A DNA stretch of 19,056 nt from an uncultured Rickettsiales bacterium. GTDB lineage: Bacteria > Pseudomonadota > Alphaproteobacteria > Rickettsiales > UBA1997. Both the position numbers and the translations under genes were made by a program. The stretch spans positions 1-19,056 of the forward strand of contig CAKVBE010000004.1 in assembly GCA_934725005.1 (NCBI GenBank), read 5' to 3'. Position 1 is the first letter of the stretch, and each line of letters opens with the position of its first letter. Positions 12,926-19,056 of this stretch are shown here, piece by piece. Below the pieces are notes generated by a model, which was not told where the DNA came from, ran no database searches, and saw nothing but the letters and a program-made list of their open reading frames with translations.

Positions 12926-13744
12926 ATGCTTTCTACTTCTGAGATAATAAAAAAGTATGACCTTATAACAAAAAAGTCATTTGGTCAAAATTTTTTGGTG
13001 CATGTTGATTTAATTGATAAAATAGTTAAATCCGCATGTATTTCTAGTGATGATGAGATTTTAGAGATAGGAACAGGTCCAGCTGGTCTTACGACAGCAA
13101 TATTGAGGCAAAATCCAAAAAGATTAGTTAGTGTTGATTTGGATGAAAGGTGTATAAATATTGGAAAAAATGAGATTTTGCCGTATTACTATAATCTTGA
13201 ATTGCTACATGGTGACGCACTAAAAATTGACGAGAATAGAATTTTTAATGGAAGATTCAAAATAATCTCAAATTTACCATACAATATAGGAACTGTTTTA
13301 ATTTTTAAATGGCTCGAGAATTGTATCGATAAAATATCTTTAATTAACGTCTTACTTCAAAAAGAGGTTGTTGATAGAATGATAGCAAAGATTGGTACCA
13401 AAGATTATGGCAGAATATCTATTATGTGCCAATATTTATGTGATGTAAAAAAACAATTTGATATCTCTCCAAAAGCATTTTTACCAGCACCAAAAGTTAC
13501 GTCTTCAGTTGTTACATTAACTCCAAAAAGTAATATTGATTTTACCATTATTCGCTATTTATCACAACTTTGTAAGATTGCTTTTAGTCAAAAAAGAAAA
13601 ACAATATATAATAATTTGAAAAATAATTATAAAAATGTTTCTGAAATTCTAGAGAAATGTAATATAAGTGAGAAGGTGAGGGCTGAGGAGTTAGAGGTAA
13701 AAGATTTCATAAATATGTGTAATGTCATAAAAAATTATAAATAA
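12926..13744 (+). CDS. rsmA: 16S rRNA dimethyladenosine transferase RsmA (KsgA)
   Basis: RsmA dimethylates two adjacent adenosines (A1518 and A1519) in helix 45 of 16S rRNA during late small-subunit maturation. The 272-aa protein has KKSFGQNFLV at 16-25, the SAM-binding loop LEIGTGPAGLT at 46-56, an acidic strand end VSVDLDER, HGDALK at 95-100 and the catalytic NLPYNIG at 116-122. The C-terminal FSQKRKTIYNNL is typical. No truncation is seen. It is the third gene of the unit begun by the LpoA-like gene, 3 nt after the NlpD-like gene. The classical neighbour pdxA is absent. Confidence 0.97.
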   Translation: MLSTSEIIKKYDLITKKSFGQNFLVHVDLIDKIVKSACISSDDEILEIGTGPAGLTTAILRQNPKRLVSVDLDERCINIGKNEILPYYYNLELLHGDALKIDENRIFNGRFKIISNLPYNIGTVLIFKWLENCIDKISLINVLLQKEVVDRMIAKIGTKDYGRISIMCQYLCDVKKQFDISPKAFLPAPKVTSSVVTLTPKSNIDFTIIRYLSQLCKIAFSQKRKTIYNNLKNNYKNVSEILEKCNISEKVRAEELEVKDFINMCNVIKNYK

Positions 13745-13749
13745 CTAAT

Positions 13750-13798
13750 TAAAAAATATTAACAACATATATTATTGTGATGCGATAATTGTTGTTGA
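13750..13798 (-). terminator. Intrinsic terminator of terminase gene
   Basis: On the minus strand TCAACAACA (13798 to 13790) pairs with TGTTGTTAA (13767 to 13759). An inner ATTAT/ATAAT stem sits above it, and TATTTTTT follows. It lies in the 62-nt gap between convergent rsmA and the terminase gene and may act on both strands. Confidence 0.5.
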
Positions 13799-13806
13799 TA
13801 AATAAT

Positions 13807-15222
13807 TTACGCAATTCTTCTAACTCTTGTTTGTCTTGAGTTTCTATTGGAGGTTTTTATCCAATTTAAAAATTGACTTGTTGAATCAACTTGATCGTCA
13901 TGTAGTGAATTTGGAAAAGATAATAGTTCATTTTTATAATCGACGATCCATTCGGTATTCTCTAAAATAAATATTCTTCCGCTCTCGAAAAATGGTGTTA
14001 TTGATGCAAATCTTGTTATTTTATCTTTTGTAATTTTTATGGGGATAATATTTTGCCTCAACTCATTTCTTAAATCCTGAATTAATGATTGACCACTAGC
14101 TTTATCTTCTATCAAAATGGCGGTTGGATTGTATTTATTTATCAAATCTATACTAATTTTTTTTAGTCCAGGATATTCTAGCCATTTTCTAATAACATTA
14201 AATAAATAATAATTGTTTTTATATTCACCCCAAATCGTACAAACTGTAGGGTCGTTGTTTGAGCCAGCTTTTATTGCCGTGTCAAAACTTAAGAAGATAT
14301 TATCAAATTCAATATTATCATTGTATTCTTTTAGCCATGATTCTTTTATCATGCTTGATTCTTGTATTAATGGTTTTTGTTGATACTGTGCGTTAAATGT
14401 ATATATTCCCATATCATTTTTTATTTTGTCTAACTCATCTTTTCCTTCTCTGGTTGGAAATAATATTTCGCCTTTTTTAAAGATTTTTTTGAAGTTCCCT
14501 ATATTTATTTTATAATCGATATCTGAAATGGCTTGTAGATTTAAGTGATACCATAATTCTTTATTTTTTTCTAATAAATAACCACTTAAATCGTTTGGGT
14601 GCAATCTTTGCATGACTATAATTATTGCTCCATTTTTCTTATCATTGAGTCTGCTACTAAAAATATTACTGTACCAGTTTATAGTTTTTTCTCTGATATT
14701 TGAGTTAAAAATGTCTTTTGGATTATGTGGATCATCTATTATTAGTATATCTCCGCCTTCACCAGTTAGTGTTCCATTTACTGATGTTGCGAATCGGTAA
14801 CCATTTTGTGTCGTTGAGAACTTATATTTTTGATTTTGTGTTTTACTTAATGTACAATTTGGAAAAATACGTCTGAAAAATTTTGATTCCATTATGAGTC
14901 TACAATCAGTTGAGTGTTTTAAACTTAATTTTTCTGAGTAGCTAGCAACTACTATTCTTTTATTTGGCGATTTTCCAATTATCCAAGCTGGAAATATAAC
15001 ACTAGTACAAATTGACTTTAAGTATCTTGGTGGCATATTTATTATTAATCTTTTTATTGTTCCATCTTCTACTTTTTCTAAAATTCTGCTTATTAGTTCT
15101 ATATGCCAGTTATCTATATATTTTATATTTGGATTAATTATGTTAAAACACCTTTTAATGAAGTAATGTAAATCTGAATTGTATATTTCTTTTTCCAGCT
15201 CGGATAATTTAATATTTAACAT
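13807..15222 (-). CDS. Solitary phage-type terminase large subunit (TerL)
   Basis: The 471-aa protein has both parts of a DNA-packaging motor. The N-terminal ATPase shows INMPPRYLKS (61-70) as a Walker A-like loop where many relatives have PPRxGKS; ASYSEKLS follows, then GEGGDILIIDDP (154-165) as Walker B, and MQRLHPNDLSG (204-214) as the coupling motif. The C-terminal RNase H-like nuclease shows Asp314 (LSFDTA), Glu372 (LIEDKASG) and Asp442/443 (HDDQVDS), so catalysis looks possible. Similar stand-alone terminases with xLKS loops occur in Rickettsiales, as gene-transfer-agent or prophage remnants. No portal, capsid, small terminase, integrase or att repeat is present: neighbours are rsmA and rpmA. 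AT content matches the surroundings, so acquisition was not recent. What it packages is unknown. Confidence 0.92.
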   Translation of the reverse strand: MLNIKLSELEKEIYNSDLHYFIKRCFNIINPNIKYIDNWHIELISRILEKVEDGTIKRLIINMPPRYLKSICTSVIFPAWIIGKSPNKRIVVASYSEKLSLKHSTDCRLIMESKFFRRIFPNCTLSKTQNQKYKFSTTQNGYRFATSVNGTLTGEGGDILIIDDPHNPKDIFNSNIREKTINWYSNIFSSRLNDKKNGAIIIVMQRLHPNDLSGYLLEKNKELWYHLNLQAISDIDYKINIGNFKKIFKKGEILFPTREGKDELDKIKNDMGIYTFNAQYQQKPLIQESSMIKESWLKEYNDNIEFDNIFLSFDTAIKAGSNNDPTVCTIWGEYKNNYYLFNVIRKWLEYPGLKKISIDLINKYNPTAILIEDKASGQSLIQDLRNELRQNIIPIKITKDKITRFASITPFFESGRIFILENTEWIVDYKNELLSFPNSLHDDQVDSTSQFLNWIKTSNRNSRQTRVRRIA

Positions 15223-15280
15223 CTTTTTTGATTAATTAATCCATGATATAATTATGTACTTTATTGTAGTTTGGTAGTAC

Positions 15281-15317
15281 AAAAAACAAAAATGGTACTC
15301 GTAATCACGAGTACCAT
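15281..15317 (-). terminator. Intrinsic terminator of rplU-rpmA
   Basis: Perfect 11-bp stem ATGGTACTCGT / ACGAGTACCAT (15292-15317) with a 4-nt loop. On the minus strand it is followed by TTTTGTTTTTT (15290 to 15281 and adjacent bases). It separates the ribosomal pair from the terminase gene, which therefore needs its own promoter; I found none that is convincing. Confidence 0.88.
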
Positions 15318-15343
15318 TCAAAAGTATAAATATACTTTTTATA

Positions 15344-15604
15344 CTATTCTTTTTCTATAACGTTTATGAAAACTTTACTTTTTTCAGTAGCTCTATTGAA
15401 CTCAACTACACCATCAATTAAAGCGAATATCGTGTGATCTTTTCCAAGTCCAACATTCTTGCCTGGGAAATACTTTGTACCTCTTTGTCTACAAATGATA
15501 TTACCAGCTAATACTTTTTGACCAGCGTATTTTTTGATACCTAATCTTCTACCTTCAGAGTCTCTTCCGTTTCTTGAACTACCACCAGCCTTTTTATGTG
15601 CCAT
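15344..15604 (-). CDS. rpmA: 50S ribosomal protein L27
   Basis: L27 lies near the peptidyl-transferase centre with its N-terminal tail. The 86-aa protein starts [20 protein letters not shown] and continues [38 protein letters not shown], the unmistakable family core. It has no cleavable N-terminal extension of the firmicute kind. AGAGG about 9 nt before the ATG is a reasonable ribosome-binding site. It follows rplU by 30 nt, the conserved order. The usual third gene, obgE, is missing: a terminator follows and then the terminase. Confidence 0.98.
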   Translation of the reverse strand: MAHKKAGGSSRNGRDSEGRRLGIKKYAGQKVLAGNIICRQRGTKYFPGKNVGLGKDHTIFALIDGVVEFNRATEKSKVFINVIEKE

Positions 15605-15634
15605 CTTTTGTACCTCTAAAAAATAATTAAGCTA

Positions 15635-15949
15635 TTATAATTTAATATTTAAGATTTTCAACTCTGTCTTTTCTTGTCTATGACCATTCTTTCTTCTAGA
15701 GTTTTTTCTTCTTCTTTTCTTAAAAATTATTATCTTCTCTTCTCTATAGTTTTCAACTACTTCAGCTTCAACTTTTACATTTTCAACTTCTGGTTGACCA
15801 ACTATAATCTCACCATTATCTTTTTGAACGAACAAAACCTTGTCTAAAACAACTTTGTCACCTTCTTTAGCATCTAACTTTTCTACATCTATAGTATTTC
15901 CTTCAGAAACTCTATATTGTTTTCCGCCCGTTTCTAAAATTACAAACAT
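15635..15949 (-). CDS. rplU: 50S ribosomal protein L21
   Basis: 23S rRNA-binding protein of the large subunit, 104 aa, the standard length. It begins MFVILETGGKQYRVSEGNTI and contains LDAKEGDKVVLDKVLFV. It ends with the basic FKKRRRKNSRRKNGHRQEKTELKI segment, matching the family's KKRRRKxYRRxxGHRQxxT signature. It is first gene of the rplU-rpmA unit, with a strong promoter about 70 nt upstream. Confidence 0.98.
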   Translation of the reverse strand: MFVILETGGKQYRVSEGNTIDVEKLDAKEGDKVVLDKVLFVQKDNGEIIVGQPEVENVKVEAEVVENYREEKIIIFKKRRRKNSRRKNGHRQEKTELKILNIKL

Positions 15950-16028
15950 TTTTTCTTACAAAAAAGAATTTAATAAATAATTTAATAAAAAAATTTTAAG
16001 GGAAACAGTTTTATCAAATCACGTCTTT

Positions 16029-16057
16029 ATTAAAGAATTGTTTATTAATTTTGTCAA
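16029..16057 (-). promoter_or_regulatory. Promoter for rplU-rpmA
   Basis: Minus-strand perfect -35 TTGACA (16057 to 16052), 17-nt spacer, TTTAAT (16034 to 16029). The start near 16022 leaves a leader of about 70 nt before rplU. It is divergent from the promoter at 16174-16201. Confidence 0.65.
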
Positions 16058-16173
16058 TACTTTTTATTTTATACTTTTTGTACATATAATTCTTATAAAA
16101 ATAGTGTTGAATAAAAAATGTAAATTATGTACTCATTAGAACCGTAATCGGTAATGCTCAATTAATTCGATAC

Positions 16174-16201
16174 TTGAAAAAAGTATTTAGTAAAATACAA
16201 T
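16174..16201 (+). promoter_or_regulatory. Promoter for the coiled-coil gene and rmuC
   Basis: TTGAAA (16174-16179), 16-nt spacer, TACAAT (16196-16201); start near 16208, leader about 28 nt. Confidence 0.5.
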
Positions 16202-16235
16202 GATACTATTATTAGTGTTGTAGCATTACATCTTT

Positions 16236-16727
16236 ATGAATATCGTTGTGGTTTTTATAATTTTAATCATTCTTTTGTTTGTAGTACAAATAATTTTGGA
16301 AATCGGAAGTGCTAAAAATTCCGATCTTAATTTATCTAGAAATAATATCTTAAAAAAATTAGAGGATAATGCTGTTAGTGTAAATGAAAGGCTTGGACTA
16401 CTTGTAAAACACGCAGATGATGAGACCATGAACAATATAAACCTTGAAACTAACATTAAGGTGAAAGTTAGTGGCGACTTGTTAGTAAAAATATTTAATG
16501 AAGTAAGAGATATAAAAAAAACTCTAGAAAAAAACAATAATGTTATATTGGAAAAGATAACATTCCTTGAAAATAATGTATTGGACAATAATAAAAATTT
16601 AGAGAAAAACGTAGAACAAGTTGATAAACCGGAAAAGAATAAGGAAATTAAACTTGAAGAAATAAAAGAAAAAATCGATAAATTAAAAGAAGATTTAAAT
16701 ATAAAAAATCCTGAAGACCAAGAATGA
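16236..16727 (+). CDS. Unknown membrane-anchored coiled-coil protein, partner of RmuC
   Basis: I do not recognise this 163-aa protein. It has one N-terminal membrane segment (residues 3-22, VVVFIILIILLFVVQIILEI) and then a hydrophilic, Lys/Glu/Asn-rich chain with heptad-like spacing of Leu, Ile and Val. That suggests a long coiled coil at about 75-155, and it ends in an acidic PEDQE. No catalytic motif is visible. The last codons overlap the rmuC start in an ATGA junction (16724-16727), so the two are translationally coupled. RmuC has the same plan: an N-terminal membrane segment followed by a coiled coil. The two proteins may therefore interact, but that is inference from position and shape. 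The minus-strand ORF over the same bases is a shadow. Confidence 0.82.
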   Translation: MNIVVVFIILIILLFVVQIILEIGSAKNSDLNLSRNNILKKLEDNAVSVNERLGLLVKHADDETMNNINLETNIKVKVSGDLLVKIFNEVRDIKKTLEKNNNVILEKITFLENNVLDNNKNLEKNVEQVDKPEKNKEIKLEEIKEKIDKLKEDLNIKNPEDQE

Positions 16728-18193
16728 TAATTTTATTAGTATTTTTAATTACATCGCAGTTTTTTACATTGTTCTCTTTGTATTCGAAAGTAAAACAATG
16801 TAATGAATTGAAAAATGGTAACATCGACATAATGTCAATAAGAACTAAATCAGATATTTTGGAAAAATCCGTTGAAGAGTTGAAATCGAATAATAACTCA
16901 CTTAATGATAAAATAATAGCACAGAAAATAAGTGAACAAAATCTTTTAAATAGGATAGAGTTGTTAAAAAGTTATGAAGAAAAGAACAATCTACTTGATA
17001 AAAAAAATAGTGAACTACTAAAAGTAATCGAAAAAAAAGATACAGAGCTAGCCGAGTTAAGATTAGAAAAAACTAAATTTGAAAATTTATATAATATAGA
17101 GAAGTCATCATACTCAGATAAAGATTCTCAAATAAAAAAATATATTTTAGATCTATTGGAGAAAAACAAAGAAATAATTGATAAGAATTTTGAGGAAAAA
17201 AATAGAATCAGCAATCTAAATTTTTCTGAAGCAACAAGTAATTTAATGGAAAACTTTAAGAAGATTACAGAAAAAGTTTTAAATATTGAAAGTAAAAATA
17301 ACATGACAGAAAAGGTTGTTGATGAATTAAAAAATTCTTTAATAGTACCATATAAGGCGGGTCATACATCCGAAATAACTCTTGAAAACATTTTATCAAG
17401 CTCTGGCTTGAGAAAGAAAAATTTTCCAGGAGACGATGGTGATTATATAACACAAGTTAACTTAAAGATTGGTGAAGATATATTAAATGAAAGTAGCTTA
17501 AGACCTGATGCTATAGTTTATTTACCGAATAATAATTATCTAATCATAGATAGTAAAACATCTAGTCATTTTGTAGAGTTACAAAATGCAATCGATGATA
17601 ATGATCAAACAAGGCAAAGAGAAGTTAAACAAAAGTTGAAGGGCGTACTTAATAAACATCTTAATGATTTAATATCAAAAGACTATAAAAAAGCATTATT
17701 TAATTATCTAAATGGAAATTCTGACATAGAGCCAACAATTATGACAATTATGTTTGTACAAACTGAGGGTATAATGTCATTGATTAGAAAAATCGATCCA
17801 GATTTGGAAGCAAAAGCGTTAAAAGCTGGTATTCCAATAGCTAGTCCATTAGGTCTAATAAATCTTTTAAATATAGGTAAATATACAATTCATAAAGATA
17901 TACAAGATAAAAATATTGATAAATTAAAACAAGAAATCTTTACATTAATGGATAATTTATCCACAATTTTTGAAAGAACTGAAAAGGTTGGTAAAAAATT
18001 ATATGAGGCAGTTGGGAATTATAATGAATTAACAACAACATATAATTCTAATTTATTAACAAGGATAAAAAATATTCAAAGGCTTGGTGTAAAAGGAAAA
18101 AAAGAACTACCAAATAAGTTGTCCAGGTTTGATTTACAGAAAGATATAATTAATGGAGAAATGACAAATTTAAATTTGATAGAAAATTCATAA
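16724..18193 (+). CDS. rmuC: RmuC-family DNA recombination/limiting protein
   Basis: RmuC proteins carry a PD-(D/E)XK nuclease-like domain; E. coli rmuC mutants show more inversions at short inverted repeats. The 489-aa protein has an N-terminal membrane segment (2-20), a coiled coil at about 25-200 and the RmuC domain at about 208-470. In that domain ITLENILSSSGL (218-229) leads to LRPDAIVYLPNNNYLIIDSKTS (259-280), where the Asp262, Asp276 and Lys278 pattern fits the nuclease core. Later blocks include TIMTIMFVQTEG and ALKAGIPIASPLGLINLL. The WGE normally found before the first block is replaced by GHTSE, a departure from the family signature. It overlaps the coiled-coil gene by 4 nt. A small hairpin (18206-18229) follows without a U-tract. 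Confidence 0.93.
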   Translation: MIILLVFLITSQFFTLFSLYSKVKQCNELKNGNIDIMSIRTKSDILEKSVEELKSNNNSLNDKIIAQKISEQNLLNRIELLKSYEEKNNLLDKKNSELLKVIEKKDTELAELRLEKTKFENLYNIEKSSYSDKDSQIKKYILDLLEKNKEIIDKNFEEKNRISNLNFSEATSNLMENFKKITEKVLNIESKNNMTEKVVDELKNSLIVPYKAGHTSEITLENILSSSGLRKKNFPGDDGDYITQVNLKIGEDILNESSLRPDAIVYLPNNNYLIIDSKTSSHFVELQNAIDDNDQTRQREVKQKLKGVLNKHLNDLISKDYKKALFNYLNGNSDIEPTIMTIMFVQTEGIMSLIRKIDPDLEAKALKAGIPIASPLGLINLLNIGKYTIHKDIQDKNIDKLKQEIFTLMDNLSTIFERTEKVGKKLYEAVGNYNELTTTYNSNLLTRIKNIQRLGVKGKKELPNKLSRFDLQKDIINGEMTNLNLIENS

Positions 18194-18259
18194 TATAAGT
18201 ATATCACAATCTCATTATAAATGGATTGTCATAGATGTTAAAAATATTAATATATCTTG

Positions 18260-18287
18260 TTGCTTTTTATAAAACGTTTTTTATCAT
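18260..18287 (+). promoter_or_regulatory. Possible promoter for tRNA-Cys
   Basis: TTGCTT (18260-18265), 16-nt spacer, TATCAT (18282-18287). The start near 18294 would be only 3 nt before the mature tRNA. Confidence 0.4.
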
Positions 18288-18296
18288 TGCAGGTGT

Positions 18297-18370
18297 GGCC
18301 GGTTAGCAAAGTGGTAATGCAGGGGCCTGCAAAGCCTTTATCGATGGTTCGATTCCGTCACTGGCCTCCA
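18297..18370 (+). tRNA. tRNA-Cys (anticodon GCA)
   Basis: A 74-nt cloverleaf with encoded CCA. The acceptor GGCCGGT pairs with ACTGGCC (one G-U), leaving discriminator U, as is usual for tRNA-Cys. The anticodon stem GGGGC/GCCTT (two G-U pairs) carries loop CTGCAAA with anticodon GCA. The T arm is GATGG-TTCGATT-CCGTC. The stop codon of the convergent phosphatase gene is only 2 nt away. Confidence 0.93.
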
Positions 18371-18372
18371 TT

Positions 18373-18951
18373 TTATATTAGTTTCGTGTTTTTATTTTCA
18401 TCGTGCACATATAGGTAGTTTTGGTTCATGCTAGTTCCTGCAAAGGCGTTTATGTCTAAACCAGCTTTCAGAGCAGCTATGCGTTTAACAAATCTACCAT
18501 GTGTAACTATTATTAAATTATCCTTATTTTTTATTTTGTCATAAAATTCTCTAATTCTTTTTAATGTATCATTTAAACTTTCTCCATTGGGAAATTTAAG
18601 ATCAGGATTAATATCTTTTTCCTTTAAAAAATTTGGGAATTTTTCTATTATTTCTGATTTTGGTACATTTGTAAAATCACCAGCATCTGTTTCAGTGATC
18701 AATTCTTCTTCTATTACTTTTTTATCAGTTATACCTAAAACTTCTTGTATTATTTGCATAGAATGTCGAGTTCTTGCCATTGGGCTTGTAATTAACTCAT
18801 AGTTGCTAAAGTCTTGTTCATAATCTAATATTCTATAAGCTATAGATTTAATTTGATCTATGCCTTTTAATGTTAATAATGATGGATATCGACCTTGTTT
18901 TATTTTTAATTTATTGTGAAGAGTTTCACCATGTCTGCATATGAACCACAT
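18373..18951 (-). CDS. Histidine phosphatase superfamily protein (phosphoglycerate mutase-like)
   Basis: The 192-aa branch-1 histidine phosphatase has the phospho-histidine motif RHGET at residues 6-10 (His7 nucleophile). ITSPMARTRHSMQII follows, contributing the second phosphate-binding arginine, then an acidic region with the proton donor (about 82-92), and THGR with His151. The order and length fit the superfamily. The substrate cannot be read from sequence: cofactor-dependent phosphoglycerate mutase is less likely because the protein is short and lacks the extended dPGM motifs. A broad phosphatase or alpha-ribazole-phosphatase-like enzyme is possible. It is a single-gene unit with a near-consensus promoter, convergent with tRNA-Cys. 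Confidence 0.9.
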   Translation of the reverse strand: MWFICRHGETLHNKLKIKQGRYPSLLTLKGIDQIKSIAYRILDYEQDFSNYELITSPMARTRHSMQIIQEVLGITDKKVIEEELITETDAGDFTNVPKSEIIEKFPNFLKEKDINPDLKFPNGESLNDTLKRIREFYDKIKNKDNLIIVTHGRFVKRIAALKAGLDINAFAGTSMNQNYLYVHDENKNTKLI

Positions 18952-18979
18952 ATATTTCTAAAAATTATTACTCATAAAT

Positions 18980-19008
18980 ATTATGATTATTATATTTTGA
19001 TTTGTCAA
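18980..19008 (-). promoter_or_regulatory. Promoter for histidine phosphatase gene
   Basis: Minus-strand perfect TTGACA (19008 to 19003), 17-nt spacer, CATAAT (18985 to 18980). The start near 18973 leaves a leader of about 22 nt. Confidence 0.62.
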
Positions 19009-19056
19009 TTTAATGCTTAGAAATTGTCTATAAATATTTGTTTAAGATTCATTTTA

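Noticed and set aside
15321..15338. AAAGTATAAATATACTTT palindrome after rpmA as a second terminator
   Set aside because: It is an AT-only stem with an impossibly small loop; the 11-bp stem with a U-tract beside it is sufficient.
16226..16588. 120-codon minus-strand ORF opposite the coiled-coil gene
   Set aside because: It is a shadow of the plus-strand gene, which has a promoter, a membrane-anchor start and coupling to rmuC. The antisense product is a Ser/Phe/Leu-rich translation typical of antisense frames.

Overview
The window looks like about 19 kb of chromosome from a very AT-rich alphaproteobacterium. The clues are a parS element at 447-462 that reads as the reverse complement of the Caulobacter-type site, parA-parB, RpoH, the divergent rsmI / LpoA-like pair, an L21-L27 operon, and a solitary phage-type large terminase of the kind often seen in Rickettsiales. 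The composition, wide gene-poor spacers and eroded enzymes suggest a host-associated Rickettsiales- or Holosporales-like lineage. I infer that lineage and cannot prove it. The standard code is used, and Shine-Dalgarno sites are mostly weak.

Layout. 1-465: AT-rich spacer with a leftward promoter at the edge and parS touching the parA start codon. 466-3402: parA, parB and a third gene, a full-length MurD-like protein whose catalytic motifs are gone. 3483-4921: yajQ and fabD. 4922-5420: gene-free spacer with hairpins and a candidate ~154-nt leftward RNA under a strong promoter. 5421-6161: tRNA-Ile2(CAU), rpmI, rplT and a clear terminator. 6303-7133: truA with an internal insertion. 7134-7485: spacer with a candidate ~85-nt leftward small RNA that has its own promoter and intrinsic terminator. 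7486-10446, leftward: rsmI, a 54-aa membrane protein gene, rpoH, a NifU-domain gene and rpsD. 10523-13744, rightward: LpoA-like lipoprotein, NlpD-like LysM/LytM lipoprotein, rsmA. 13807-15949, leftward: terminase, then rpmA and rplU. 16236-18193, rightward: an unknown coiled-coil membrane protein gene overlapping rmuC. 18297-18370: tRNA-Cys. 18373-18951, leftward: a histidine phosphatase.

How the genes fit together. ParA, ParB and parS form the chromosome segregation module. The ribosomal proteins, TruA, RsmI, RsmA and the tRNAs serve translation. The LpoA-like and NlpD-like lipoproteins point to regulated peptidoglycan synthesis and septal hydrolysis, so the decayed MurD-like gene is not simple evidence of a wall-less cell. 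RpoH and the NifU-domain protein belong to stress response and Fe-S handling.

Best leads for something undescribed are the two leftward RNA candidates (~5109-5262 and ~7170-7254), which share a near-identical promoter start; the MurD-derived pseudoenzyme co-transcribed with parAB; the unknown partner of RmuC; and the solitary terminase with intact catalytic residues. I saw no complete defence system, CRISPR array or insertion sequence.
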